Below, one piece after another: positions 42,863 to 51,921 of a DNA stretch of 64,000 nt. Below the pieces are notes generated by a model. It searched no databases. It was not told where the DNA came from and worked only from the letters and a program-made list of their open reading frames with translations. The number at the start of each line of letters is the position of its first letter. Within the stretch, counting starts at the first letter, position 1. The stretch covers positions 1 through 64,000 of the forward strand of contig CAZJGG010000003.1 in assembly GCA_964545475.1 (NCBI GenBank). Direction: 5' to 3'. Position numbers and translations under genes: made by a program. Source of the DNA: CAZJGG01 sp964545475 (GTDB lineage Bacteria; Bacillota; Clostridia; Lachnospirales; JAISER01).

Positions 42863-45388
42863 TTAGTTTGTTACATTAATTGTTACGCTAATAGTACCTT
42901 TATTGTAATTGGAATCAGTACCTCTGTAAGTTGAAGTATAAGCGCCAGTTGTAGTAGTTGAAGATACTGAACCGTAGATTCTACCGTTAATATAGTCAAA
43001 AGCTACATTTGAAGGAAGTTCGCCGCCAATTTTTTCCCAATAAACTTTAGAGCTTGTGTTAGCTGATAAGTTAATTGTAGAAATTGTACTTCCGCTTCTT
43101 ACAGTTTGAGGGTTATTGGAAGCGTAAACTGATAAGCTTCCGGAACTATCATTTGAATAACCACTCCAGCTGAAAGATTTTCCAGCAGCAACATATCCGT
43201 CATTGTTTACATAAAGATTATAGCTTTTATTGCTTGTTAAATCAAAGTTTAACGTTAATTCATAACAACCTTTTGAGCTGTTGTAATAAGTGCTTGAAAC
43301 GGTGTTGTTATTATAATTTTTATAGTAAGAAGAACCGTAATAACCGTTATTATAATAACCATTATTATAATAATATCTGCCGTAGTTGTCATAATAAGCA
43401 TACTGTATTAAAGTACCGTCAAGCTCGTTATACTTTATGCCATCATAATAACCGTATCTGCCGTAAATATAGTTGCCGTATCTATCGTAGATACCATCGT
43501 TGCAGTAACTAAATTTGTTATATCTGTCGTAATAACCGAAATAGCCGTCTCTGTAAGTTAAGAGGTTGCCATATTTGTCATAATAACCATCTTTAATTGT
43601 AACTATGCGACCATCTCTTGAATAGTAGCCGTCTCTGTAGAAGTATACGTAATTACCGTATTCGTCAAGGTAATTGTATTTTCCGCCATAATAACCGGGC
43701 GGGTAATAATTGTAATCATAATCGTAATAATTATAATAGTATCCGCTTGAAAGTGAAGTATCGGATACCCAGAATGACAAACCACTGTGATAAGGCATAT
43801 AAACTTCAAGAGTACGAGAACCCGTTGTAGTTATGCTTGATACGCTTATTCCCCATGGGTTGTAGTAGGTGATGCCGCCGTAGTAGCCGCCATAATACCC
43901 ACCGTTATAATAAGGATCATAATATGGGTCATAATCAAGGTATCTTCCGTATACTTTTCGACCATAAGAGTCATAATAATATACACCGTTACTATCTTGG
44001 TAATATGAAATTCTTGAATTAGAACCTGCACCTAAAACGTAAGGACCAACAGATGTTGATTGACCAACGCTGAAGTTACCAAGACCGTTGCCGGAAGTAT
44101 AACCGTCTCTGCCGCCGGAAACTGATGCGGAGAAAATAGTAGTACCGGTAACGTTGCTGTCAATTGAAAGCTTTGCATCTTTAACATTAAACGCAACGCT
44201 GTTTGCGCTTATTTTAGAGGAAGAAATAGCTCCTGTACCGGAAATAACAGAATTCTGACCTCTAACGTTAAGAGTATTAATTGAGCCATAAACGTTAACT
44301 GTCGTGTTTGGTGCTGTGTTTAAAACGTTAAATTCTTGAACGTTTGAATTAGATTCAATAGTTACTTTTGAATTAGATTCAGAAACACTGATTCTGTTTG
44401 CTTTGCCGTTTTTAACAGCAACAGAAACATCAGATTTAACATCAATATTGCTGAAATTGCCATCTAAAGTAACAAGCTTATTTCCGCTTTTAACAAGTGT
44501 ATTGTTTACAACGGAATTAATGTCTGCACTTACTTTAACAGAATTTTCTTTGTTTTGTACAACTACAGAGTTAACCTGAGAAGAAACAAGGTTAACAGAA
44601 TCCGGACCGCCGCCACGGATTACAAGTTTACCAGTAATTTTTACATTTTTAATTGTTACGCTTCCTTCAGCTACGCCTTCGGAAATAATAACGTCGCCGT
44701 TAACAGTCATGCCTGACAATGTTGAATAAGGAGAATTAACAATTACCGTACCTTTTACATCTGTGTTAAGCGATTGTGTCTTTACGATTTCTTTAACAAT
44801 AGTGTCAATAATTTTAATTGTTTCTGCTCGGGATATTGTTTCACGTGGCATAAAAGTTCCGTTAGGATAACCTTTTATGTATCCCTTGCTTTGGAATGTT
44901 GCAACAAAAGCTTTTGCATAGTTTGCAATTTCGTAATCGTCAGTAAAAGTTGAATTATTTACAGACTGTTCAACATCAAACGCTTTGCCTAAAAGAGTAA
45001 TCATATCTTGACGATTAATATATTCATTTGGTAACATGTTGTTGCCGCTGTCCGTCAAAACATCTGCTTGATAAACTCTTAAAAGTGAATCTTTGTAAGG
45101 ACTGTATTCCAAATCGTTAAAAGATTTGGTGGCTTTAACTTTATAATTCATAATTTTGTCAAGCCAGAAAGCAATTTCCCCACGGGTAATAGCATCATCC
45201 GGTCTAAAATTAGAACCCGATTCAGAAATTACGCCATAATCAGTCCACTTTTGTATCTCGATACTTGCCCAGTTGTTATCCGTGTCGGAATAAACAGATG
45301 CATTTGCCGGCACAAACCTATTGCCATAAGGCACAAATGTAATTGAAAGGACAAATACAAGTACAAATGCTACAAATTTCTTTTGCAT
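42863..45388 (-). CDS. SLH-domain surface protein with tyrosine-rich domain
   Basis: 841-residue exported protein. A signal peptide (about 1-30, cut near ANA) is followed by three SLH domains (about 35-80, 88-137, 150-197; ITRGEIAFWL, INRQDMITLL, ISRAETIKII), which anchor proteins to secondary wall polymers. Residues 205-420 are Val/Asn/Ser-rich short strands suggesting a beta-solenoid. Residues 461-702 hold 73 tyrosines in motifs like DGYYDKYGN and YRDGYY, with only one Cys. The C-terminus (about 710-841) looks Ig-like. ATG follows GGGAGGT. It has its own transcript. Function unknown; a structural or adhesive role is inference. Confidence 0.88.
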   Translation of the reverse strand: MQKKFVAFVLVFVLSITFVPYGNRFVPANASVYSDTDNNWASIEIQKWTDYGVISESGSNFRPDDAITRGEIAFWLDKIMNYKVKATKSFNDLEYSPYKDSLLRVYQADVLTDSGNNMLPNEYINRQDMITLLGKAFDVEQSVNNSTFTDDYEIANYAKAFVATFQSKGYIKGYPNGTFMPRETISRAETIKIIDTIVKEIVKTQSLNTDVKGTVIVNSPYSTLSGMTVNGDVIISEGVAEGSVTIKNVKITGKLVIRGGGPDSVNLVSSQVNSVVVQNKENSVKVSADINSVVNNTLVKSGNKLVTLDGNFSNIDVKSDVSVAVKNGKANRISVSESNSKVTIESNSNVQEFNVLNTAPNTTVNVYGSINTLNVRGQNSVISGTGAISSSKISANSVAFNVKDAKLSIDSNVTGTTIFSASVSGGRDGYTSGNGLGNFSVGQSTSVGPYVLGAGSNSRISYYQDSNGVYYYDSYGRKVYGRYLDYDPYYDPYYNGGYYGGYYGGITYYNPWGISVSSITTTGSRTLEVYMPYHSGLSFWVSDTSLSSGYYYNYYDYDYNYYPPGYYGGKYNYLDEYGNYVYFYRDGYYSRDGRIVTIKDGYYDKYGNLLTYRDGYFGYYDRYNKFSYCNDGIYDRYGNYIYGRYGYYDGIKYNELDGTLIQYAYYDNYGRYYYNNGYYNNGYYGSSYYKNYNNNTVSSTYYNSSKGCYELTLNFDLTSNKSYNLYVNNDGYVAAGKSFSWSGYSNDSSGSLSVYASNNPQTVRSGSTISTINLSANTSSKVYWEKIGGELPSNVAFDYINGRIYGSVSSTTTTGAYTSTYRGTDSNYNKGTISVTINVTN
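43283..44008 (-). repeat. Degenerate tyrosine-rich coding repeats
   Basis: Codes for residues 461-702 of the SLH protein (30 percent Tyr). Loose units of about 17-19 residues contain YDRYGN or DEYGN and RDGYY. On the plus strand the region reads as a run of ATA/GTA-rich triplets, so other frames give artefact ORFs. Confidence 0.8.
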
Positions 45389-45488
45389 TATAAACTACCT
45401 CCCTTAATGAACATTAAATATTAAATAAAGTTCGTTCATTGATAACATTATACAACAATATACGAAAAAAATAAAGAGTAAGTTTTTA

Positions 45489-46340
45489 CTATTTGTTTAA
45501 ATTTTTGTTTTTTCTTCGTAAAAATAACAAAATACCAAAAATTACCAGTATAAAAGATAAAATTTGAGATATAGCTATGTTTGTACCCCAAAGATAAAGC
45601 TGGTCGGTTCTAAGCCCTTCAATAAAAAACCTGCCAAGCCCGTATCCTGCTAAATAAAGGCAGAAAATTGAGCCGTCTGTTTTTTTGCGTATTTTATATA
45701 TATTCATTAAAGCAAACACAAATGCGCACCATAGAGATTCATACAAAAATGTTGGATGAACCTGAATATACGGCGATTCGTTTACATATATAATATGCTC
45801 CTTAAGTATGTTAGGTACATATAAAAATGGGTCTATTTTAAGCTGCATCGCAAAAAGGCTATCTGTAAAACCACCGAAAGCTTCCCTATTAAAAAAATTA
45901 CCCCACCTCCCAATGGCTTGACCTAAAATTAGACCAGGGGCTGTCGTGTCCGCAAAAAGCCAGAAGTTTAGTTTGTGTTTTTTGGTATACCAAATTGCCG
46001 TTAAAACAGCGAATATTACGCCGCCGTAAATTGCAAGCCCACCCTCTCTTGTAGCGAAAATTTTAATCAAATTGTCTTTATATTCGTCCCAGGTAAAAAT
46101 AACATAATATAGCCTAGCCCCTATGACGCTTGTAATAATTACATAATATAAAAAGTTTGTGTAAATATCCGGGTCTTGCCCGGTTCTTTTCGCTTCGTGT
46201 ATGGCGTAATATGTACCGGCTAATATGCCTGAACATATTATTAGCCCGTAAAAATAAATATCCAGCCCAAAAACTGAAAATGCTACTCTTGATAAATTAT
46301 TAATTTCAATACCCATATTTGGAAAAATTACGTCAGGCAT
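45489..46340 (-). CDS. lgt: Prolipoprotein diacylglyceryl transferase
   Basis: Membrane enzyme that attaches diacylglycerol to lipobox Cys residues. 283 residues, about seven membrane helices. Motifs: FYGLIICSGILAGTYYA, VIGARLYYV, GGLAIYGGVI, the Lgt signature GRWGNFFNREAFGG, HPTFLYESLWC and GRFFIEGLRTD. ATG 46338-46340 follows GGAGG; an in-frame TTG at 46352 overlaps that site. It is the last gene of the run that starts with spoVAA, 17 bases after the M16 gene. Substrates in this window include both binding proteins and the hydrolase lipoprotein. Confidence 0.96.
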   Translation of the reverse strand: MPDVIFPNMGIEINNLSRVAFSVFGLDIYFYGLIICSGILAGTYYAIHEAKRTGQDPDIYTNFLYYVIITSVIGARLYYVIFTWDEYKDNLIKIFATREGGLAIYGGVIFAVLTAIWYTKKHKLNFWLFADTTAPGLILGQAIGRWGNFFNREAFGGFTDSLFAMQLKIDPFLYVPNILKEHIIYVNESPYIQVHPTFLYESLWCAFVFALMNIYKIRKKTDGSIFCLYLAGYGLGRFFIEGLRTDQLYLWGTNIAISQILSFILVIFGILLFLRRKNKNLNK

Positions 46341-46357
46341 ATTTTCCTCCAAGATTA

Positions 46358-47635
46358 TTATTGTTTTACTGTGCTTACAGGGCGCATGATTGACAAACTG
46401 TAATTATCGTCTTTAAAGAGCTTTTCAAGCTTTTTCTGCGTTTCTTCTAAGCTGCATTTTTTCAAAGCCTCTAAAAAATCAAATAAATGCAAAGATTTAT
46501 TGAAAAGGCTTGTCTGCCCCATAGCAATTGCGTCAATATCGTTAAAGCTTCTGTAAAAACGCCCTAAATGCTTGTTTTTAATTTGCTCGAAGCGTTCTTG
46601 GCATATTCCGTCTTTTTTAACCTTATTTATTTCTTCTATAATAAGCTCCGTTGTTTTTTCGGGGTTTTCGCATGTGCCGGAAAAAACTGCTGTTCCAAAA
46701 AAGCTTTCGGCGCTGTATTCAAGAGAAACAGGCCCGTCTATATGCCCTTTTTCATAAAGAGTGTTAAAAAAGTTAGAGCTTAGCCCTGCCAAAACGTCCA
46801 TTAAAATCTTTGTGCCAACCATGCGGTTTTCAATGCTTTCACATAGGTTTGTCTCTTTAAACCCTAAAGAAAACATAGGGCGAGACAATTCCATCTCCGC
46901 TTCTGTTTTGCTTTTTAAAATTCCGTTAGGTTCTTCGCCGTAAAGACTTTTAATTTCTCGTTTTTCCAGTTTTTTAATTTTTTTCTCAGCCATTTCATAA
47001 ATTTTGTTTTCATCAAAATCCCCAACACATATTAAAGCACTGTTTTCAGCATAATAAAATGTATTGAAGCAGTTTTCAAGCATATCTTTTGTAATAGAAG
47101 TTATACTTTCAACAGAGCCTGCAATATTATTTCTTACAGGGCAGTTTTTGTAAAGGGCTTGCATAAGATTAAGCCGCATTTGCCAAAAAGCGTTGTCGTC
47201 ATACATTCTGATTTCCTGAGCAATTATGCCTTTTTCTTTTTCAACATTTTTTTCTGTTAGCTTAATTCTTTGGGTAAACTCAAGAAGCAAATCCAAGTTT
47301 TCATAAAAATTATCAATACCGCTGAAATAATAAGCGGTATTTAAAATGTTGGTAAAGGCATTAACATTTGCGCCGTTTTCGGTAAACTTGTTAAAAACGT
47401 TAATTTCTTCATCTTCAAAAAGCTTGTGCTCTAAAAAATGAGCTATGCCTTCCGGAGTTTTTACAGTTTTTCCGTTATACTCGAAAGCTGTGTCGCAAGA
47501 GCCATAATTAACGCAAAGAACGGCTTCTTTTTCAGCAAACCGCTCCTTTGGAATTATATAACAGGTAAGCCCGTTTGACAACACATTTATTTTAATGGAC
47601 ATTCCAAGGGTTTCGTCATAGTAAGTCTTTTCCAT
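46358..47635 (-). CDS. M16-family zinc peptidase (YmfH/AlbF-like)
   Basis: 425-residue processing-peptidase-type protein with the inverted zinc motif HFLEH near residue 66 (PEGIAHFLEHKLFED). The downstream Glu ligand is about 75 residues later (EKGIIAQEIRMYDD). Two M16 halves are visible, the second from about 240. The YmfH group typically pairs with a non-catalytic YmfF-like partner, which is the upstream gene here. The ATG follows AGGTGA. It is in one strand run with spoVA genes and lgt, so expression in the forespore is possible (inference). Confidence 0.9.
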   Translation of the reverse strand: MEKTYYDETLGMSIKINVLSNGLTCYIIPKERFAEKEAVLCVNYGSCDTAFEYNGKTVKTPEGIAHFLEHKLFEDEEINVFNKFTENGANVNAFTNILNTAYYFSGIDNFYENLDLLLEFTQRIKLTEKNVEKEKGIIAQEIRMYDDNAFWQMRLNLMQALYKNCPVRNNIAGSVESITSITKDMLENCFNTFYYAENSALICVGDFDENKIYEMAEKKIKKLEKREIKSLYGEEPNGILKSKTEAEMELSRPMFSLGFKETNLCESIENRMVGTKILMDVLAGLSSNFFNTLYEKGHIDGPVSLEYSAESFFGTAVFSGTCENPEKTTELIIEEINKVKKDGICQERFEQIKNKHLGRFYRSFNDIDAIAMGQTSLFNKSLHLFDFLEALKKCSLEETQKKLEKLFKDDNYSLSIMRPVSTVKQ

Positions 47636-47654
47636 AATTATTCACCTAATGCTA

Positions 47655-48887
47655 TTATTTTAAACAGTAAATTGTATCGGTATAAATTTTTTCTGCAATT
47701 GGAGGTAATTCATCTTTTTTTACATTTTTCATCATGTTAATAAAGTCATTTATATTATTTTCATCATGAAGTAAAAGCTGTGAAACATAAAAATCAATGG
47801 TTGAACCCGGATAATCCTTTATTCCAACCATTTTTTTAATAAGTCCGCTTTTGCTTGCCTCAAATTCCTTATCGCTAATATTGCCTTTTTTTAGGTCTTC
47901 CAGCTGATTTAAAGAAATTTCAATAGTTTTTTCAAAGTTTTTGGAATCTACGCCTGCCTGCATAACCATAATGCCTTTAAACCTAAATAAAAAAGAACCA
48001 ATACTGTAACAAAGGCTTTCTTCCTCCCGGACTTTTGCAAAAAGCCGGGAGTTAGCACCGCCACCGAAAATTTCATTTAAAATTAAAAGCCTTAAATAAT
48101 CCTCACTTACAGGCTTAACTCCTGTTCTTAAACCAATGCAAATTTTGCCTTGGTTAACGTTCTTTTCTTCTAAAACCTTATTAGGATTATCAACCGGCTT
48201 GTAAACTATTTCCTCTTTAGGTATTTTGTCAATTTCAGAACGTTTATGAGTATACCAACCATTTAATTTATTAGCTATTATACCTTCGTTAACATCGCCC
48301 ATAATAATAATTTCAATAGGGGCATGTTCAAGCAAATGTATATAATGTTCGTAGCAATTTTTTTCATTTATGGCTTTTAAATCTTCTATTTCGCCGTCTC
48401 CGTAAATGCCGAAAGGTTCATCTTTGCACATTTCGTTTAACAAACGAAGTTTTGCGTATTCGGCTTTGTTATTTATTCTTGCGGAAATCGCATGAGTTAG
48501 GTTTTCTTTTTCGGAATCTGTATATACTTTTTTAAATCCGCCGTTTTCGCAAAGAGGGTTTAAAAGCATTTCCTTTAAAAAATCTAAGCAGTTATCAAGC
48601 TCGTCTTTAAAGCATTCAATATAAAACTCAATTATTTGATTTTCGCCTTTTTTTATTATCTGTATTTCAAACGCCGCACCAAAAAGACGTTCTGTGTGGG
48701 CGTTTATTTCTTTCATATCTTGATACTTGTGAGAACCTCTTTGTAAAATCTGAGATATTAATGCGTTTTTTGCGGCGTTTTCCTTTGTAAGGGGTTGCCT
48801 TAATATTACGCATGTGTAAACAGAATTGAACTTTTCTGACGGTATTACATGGACGTTAACACCGTCTGCTATTTTAAACCCGCTCAT
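47655..48887 (-). CDS. M16-family non-catalytic partner (YmfF-like)
   Basis: 410 residues with the M16 fold pattern (LISQILQRGSHKYQDMKEINAHTERLFGA, NEIFGGGANSRLFAKVREEESLCYSIGS). It lacks the HxxEH zinc site: the equivalent region reads LISQILQRGSHKY. The Arg/Tyr substrate-binding motif near the C-terminal half is preserved, as usual for the regulatory subunit of paired M16 peptidases. It begins four bases after spoVAD ends and lies 19 bases before the catalytic partner. Confidence 0.88.
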   Translation of the reverse strand: MSGFKIADGVNVHVIPSEKFNSVYTCVILRQPLTKENAAKNALISQILQRGSHKYQDMKEINAHTERLFGAAFEIQIIKKGENQIIEFYIECFKDELDNCLDFLKEMLLNPLCENGGFKKVYTDSEKENLTHAISARINNKAEYAKLRLLNEMCKDEPFGIYGDGEIEDLKAINEKNCYEHYIHLLEHAPIEIIIMGDVNEGIIANKLNGWYTHKRSEIDKIPKEEIVYKPVDNPNKVLEEKNVNQGKICIGLRTGVKPVSEDYLRLLILNEIFGGGANSRLFAKVREEESLCYSIGSFLFRFKGIMVMQAGVDSKNFEKTIEISLNQLEDLKKGNISDKEFEASKSGLIKKMVGIKDYPGSTIDFYVSQLLLHDENNINDFINMMKNVKKDELPPIAEKIYTDTIYCLK

Positions 48888-48891
48888 TTTA

Positions 48892-49905
48892 TCAATCCTT
48901 TAATTCAATTGAAACTGCATGTGCAATGCCAGGTATATTTTGTCCTTGTTGGCTGCTTGTTGTGCTTAAAAGTGCTCCTGTTGGAACAAACAGTATTTTC
49001 TTTATTTCTTTCTTTTTAAGTTTTGAATAATAATATCCGCAAAAAGTTACTGCAGAACATGCGCAGCCGCTTCCTCCGGCGTGGGTGTCTTGCTTGTCCT
49101 TATTAAAAATTTCAATTCCGCAATCGGTGTAATTGTTTGAAAGCTGGAATCCTTCTTCTCCCATTAAATCTTTAACAAGCTGATGCCCAACATAACCTAA
49201 ATCCCCTGTTGCTATAACGTCATAATAATCCGGAGTTCTGCCGAAGTCTTTAAAATGTGCAGCAAGGGTTTCCGCTGCGGCAGGCGCCATGGCTGCGCCC
49301 ATGTTGTTGGCATCAGATATGCCAAGGTCAACTATTTTTCCTGTTGTAACTCCAGTTACATAAGGGCCGCTTCCTGTTTTAGAAAGTATAGCAGAGCCGT
49401 CTCCTGTAACTGTCCAGGTGGCAGTAGGGGGGCGTTGACCACCTAATTCAAGAGGAAAGCGAAACTGCTTTTCTGCGGAGCAAAAATGGCTTGATGCGCC
49501 TATTAATACATTATCTGCAAATCCGCCGTCAATAAGCATAGAACCTAGGCTTAATCCCAGTCCAAAGGTCGAACATGCGCCGAATACTCCAATAAGAGGT
49601 ATATCTAAACCCGTTACGCCAAAGGTTGTGCCTGTGCATTGGTTTAATAAATCCCCTGCAAGCAAATAATGCAAGTTTTTTTTAGGCATTTGCGCCTTTT
49701 TGATTATTAATTCCATTGTATCTTTAACAATTTTGCTTTCGGCTTTTTCCCAGCTGTCTTCTCCTGCAAGTGCATCGCTTAAAACAACGTCGAAATGTTT
49801 TGCAAGAGGACCTTCGCCTTCTTTAGGGCCTACTATTGAAGCAGTTTCAAGTATAGTTACAGGCCTTTCAAAAAAAACCGATTGCGCCCCAAGTCTTTTG
49901 TTCAT
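48892..49905 (-). CDS. spoVAD: Stage V sporulation protein AD
   Basis: Subunit of the SpoVA channel that moves dipicolinic acid across the spore inner membrane. SpoVAD is a thiolase-fold DPA-binding protein. The 337 residues show the characteristic SVFFERPVTILETASIVGPKEGEGPL start, FDVVLSDALAGEDSWEKAES, GVFGACSTFGL, and GASSHFCSAEKQFRFPLELGGQRPPTATWT (quoted in parts). ATG has an upstream AGGTGGGA. It follows spoVAC by nine bases. Confidence 0.97.
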   Translation of the reverse strand: MNKRLGAQSVFFERPVTILETASIVGPKEGEGPLAKHFDVVLSDALAGEDSWEKAESKIVKDTMELIIKKAQMPKKNLHYLLAGDLLNQCTGTTFGVTGLDIPLIGVFGACSTFGLGLSLGSMLIDGGFADNVLIGASSHFCSAEKQFRFPLELGGQRPPTATWTVTGDGSAILSKTGSGPYVTGVTTGKIVDLGISDANNMGAAMAPAAAETLAAHFKDFGRTPDYYDVIATGDLGYVGHQLVKDLMGEEGFQLSNNYTDCGIEIFNKDKQDTHAGGSGCACSAVTFCGYYYSKLKKKEIKKILFVPTGALLSTTSSQQGQNIPGIAHAVSIELKD

Positions 49906-49914
49906 AATCCCACC

Positions 49915-50361
49915 TCATTTCACAAAGTAATAAATTAAACCTACTATTACCGATGTTAAAACCCCATATAATATTACAGGACCAGCTACTAAAAATATTT
50001 TTGCGCCAACACCAAGAATGTAGCCCTCTTTTTTAAATTCTATGGCTGGAGCGGCAACGGAATTTGCAAAGCCTGTAATAGGAACGACAGAACCTGCTCC
50101 GGCAAATTTGCCGAATTTATCGTAAACACCAAAGCCTGTTAATAAAACGGCGATTAAAATAAGAATAATAGAGGTATACATGCTTGCGTCGTCTTTTTCA
50201 AAGCCACGGTTAACAAAATAATTATTAATAAATTGCCCAACTGTGCAAATAAAACCGCCAACTAAAAACGCCTTTAAGCAATCGGAAACGATATTTGAAT
50301 TTGGTGAGGCTTTTTCAACCATTTTTTTATATTTATCTTTGCCTTTTTGAGTTTTGTCCAT
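49915..50361 (-). CDS. spoVAC: Stage V sporulation protein AC
   Basis: 148-residue membrane subunit of the spore DPA channel, reported in Bacillus to be mechanosensitive. The sequence has a charged N-terminus, then about four helices (FLVGGFICTVGQFIN, ILILIAVLLTGFGVYDKFG), the conserved GAGSVVPITGFANSVAAPAIEFKKEGYI (split here: GAGSVVPITGFANSV and APAIEFKKEG) and a final GPVILYGVLTSVIVGLIYY. ATG follows an AGGAATG site. Confidence 0.96.
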   Translation of the reverse strand: MDKTQKGKDKYKKMVEKASPNSNIVSDCLKAFLVGGFICTVGQFINNYFVNRGFEKDDASMYTSIILILIAVLLTGFGVYDKFGKFAGAGSVVPITGFANSVAAPAIEFKKEGYILGVGAKIFLVAGPVILYGVLTSVIVGLIYYFVK

Positions 50362-50381
50362 AGCAAATCATTCCTTTTTGT

Positions 50382-50816
50382 TTATTGCGGCTTGTAAAAG
50401 CCCGGTACTGTAAAATACAATATTGAACCGACAAATTTGCCTATTGCTATGCATAAAATAAAATAAAATATACCTTGCTGAATTCTTGCTCGCCTTGTAA
50501 AAATGGGAATAACGTTTAGAACCTCTGCTAAAGACATTGCTAGAACGCCTAAGAACACGCCGCCGCAAAAAGAAAGTAAAGAGCCGACAAAAATGTTTAT
50601 TTGTGTTTTAAAGTGTAGGGCATCAATGGCAGCACCTGAAATTCCTCCAAGCATAACGGCTTCTTCGTAAAGCCTAGCATACTGTTCCGTCTTAGTTTTT
50701 TGCGCAAGCCGGGGGATTACGCCTATTACGGCAATAAAAGCATAAACACCTCCGGCAATGATAACGCCGCCGGAAAAGGCTAAAAACATGCCGCATAAAT
50801 ATTTTAAATAAAACAC
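50382..50816 (-). CDS. spoVAB: Stage V sporulation protein AB
   Basis: 144-residue membrane protein with four helices, matching SpoVAB in size, hydrophobic layout and position between spoVAA and spoVAC. Visible features: FLAFSGGVIIAGGVYAFIAVIGVIPRL, then VMLGGISGA and FCGGVFLGVLAMSLAEVLNVIPIF, with a repeated IPR/IPIF pattern ending both halves. It starts at GTG 50814-50816, after AAGGGGGA, one base past the spoVAA stop. Confidence 0.88.
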   Translation of the reverse strand: MFYLKYLCGMFLAFSGGVIIAGGVYAFIAVIGVIPRLAQKTKTEQYARLYEEAVMLGGISGAAIDALHFKTQINIFVGSLLSFCGGVFLGVLAMSLAEVLNVIPIFTRRARIQQGIFYFILCIAIGKFVGSILYFTVPGFYKPQ

Positions 50817-50817
50817 G

Positions 50818-51465
50818 CTATTCCCCCTTGTTTTTCTTTAATGTGTCTAACATGTCAATCATTGTGTCAGAGACATCGGCTTCATATTTGGTGATTTCGA
50901 CTTCAATTGGGGTAGGGTCGTTAGTAATAGCCTTACCAAGAAAATGGTTAAAAAACATTATTATACCTGAAGTAAGCCCGATAGAATAAGCCACTTCTAA
51001 GGCAATAGGATGCTTTGTTTCCTGCCCAAATATAAGCTTATGAGTGTTTTCAAAAACCTCACTCATTTGGGCATCGGAATAAAAACTCATAATGGCAATG
51101 CCAGAGCCTACGAACAAAACAACGCATACAAAGGCAATTTTTGACCATTTGTAAAGTTTGTTGTCTTCGCTTTTAGTAGGGGAATATTCAATATAAGTAT
51201 CCATTTCGCCAACGTTAACAACGCTTGCATCTGGGTATTTCTTTTTAATTTGCTTAATAATGTCCGTAATGGTTACAAGATAACTTTGTTTCTGATCTTT
51301 TTTCTTTTTATTAAGAAGAGATTGGTTATCAATTTCAATAAGCTTTACGCTGTTTATGGTGTCTGCAACGTCTTTTGTTGCTAAAACCTCGCAAATATCT
51401 TTAATCGTAATTTCCGAAAGGTTTGTTAAAGTTGCCTTTTTCATGGGCTTTAAGTAAATATCCAT
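50818..51465 (-). CDS. spoVAA: Stage V sporulation protein AA
   Basis: 215 residues. The N-terminal half is a soluble domain (LKPMKKATLTNLSEITIKDICEVLA, YPDASVVNVGEMDTYIEY), and the C-terminal half has two membrane helices (WSKIAFVCVVLFVGSGIAIMSF, ALEVAYSIGLTSGIIMFFNHFLG). The start is ATG 51463-51465, after GAGGAG. The call is supported by the domain pattern and by directly preceding spoVAB. A short upstream gene overlaps its first 65 bases. Confidence 0.9.
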   Translation of the reverse strand: MDIYLKPMKKATLTNLSEITIKDICEVLATKDVADTINSVKLIEIDNQSLLNKKKKDQKQSYLVTITDIIKQIKKKYPDASVVNVGEMDTYIEYSPTKSEDNKLYKWSKIAFVCVVLFVGSGIAIMSFYSDAQMSEVFENTHKLIFGQETKHPIALEVAYSIGLTSGIIMFFNHFLGKAITNDPTPIEVEITKYEADVSDTMIDMLDTLKKNKGE

Positions 51466-51595
51466 GAAGTAACACTCCTCTGTAGGATGGTGGTTTTTTA
51501 AAATTTTTGTTATAGACAAAGTATGAAATACCAAATAATAATGATATTATGACCACAAGCTTAATAAAAAAAACAAGTCTTTTTTTTCCAATCAA
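51401..51595 (-). CDS. Possible small membrane protein upstream of spoVAA
   Basis: A 64-codon frame starting at TTG 51593-51595, nine bases after AGGAGG, with one clear membrane helix (VFFIKLVVIISLLFGISYFVY) after a Lys/Arg N-terminus. It overlaps the start of spoVAA by 65 bases in another frame, and its second half is unlikely to be under much coding selection. It may be a translated leader that couples to spoVAA, or a short gene. The ribosome site is strong and otherwise unexplained, since spoVAA has its own. Confidence 0.4.
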   Translation of the reverse strand: MIGKKRLVFFIKLVVIISLLFGISYFVYNKNFKKPPSYRGVLLHGYLLKAHEKGNFNKPFGNYD

Positions 51596-51682
51596 TTAAG
51601 ATAACCTCCTAAAACATTAATACGGTTATTGACAATTATATCCACTTGATAGTACTATATATTCAATGTTCAAAATTTGTTG

Positions 51683-51785
51683 TATAGCAATTTTCTAATT
51701 AGCAGTCCAATGAATCACGGCGCATTAGCGCAAACGCTGTAGGCGTTTAGTGATTAATTGGACTACATTAAATAAAATTGCTATA
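51683..51785. repeat. 103-bp palindromic MITE-like element
   Basis: Perfect 12-bp terminal inverted repeats TATAGCAATTTT (51683-51694) and complement (51774-51785). Nested inside are GTCCAAT-g-AATCAC with its near-complement and AAACGC/GCGTTT. Unrelated in sequence to the 166-bp family. It occupies the spoVA-dpaA intergenic region; the rest of this region shows no gene. Confidence 0.75.
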
Positions 51786-51921
51786 TACATAATTTAATTG
51801 AAGGATTGTTTTAAAATAGAACACGCCCTTAATTGAATAAGCATAAGATATTAATAATTACTCTAAGCATTTTTCAAAGCTATACAAGCAATGAAAAGGC
51901 TTCTGAATGGGAGTGAATGAA

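Noticed and set aside
43234..43830. Cys/Arg/Asn-rich plus-strand ORFs
   Set aside because: Antisense to the tyrosine-rich coding repeats of the SLH gene.
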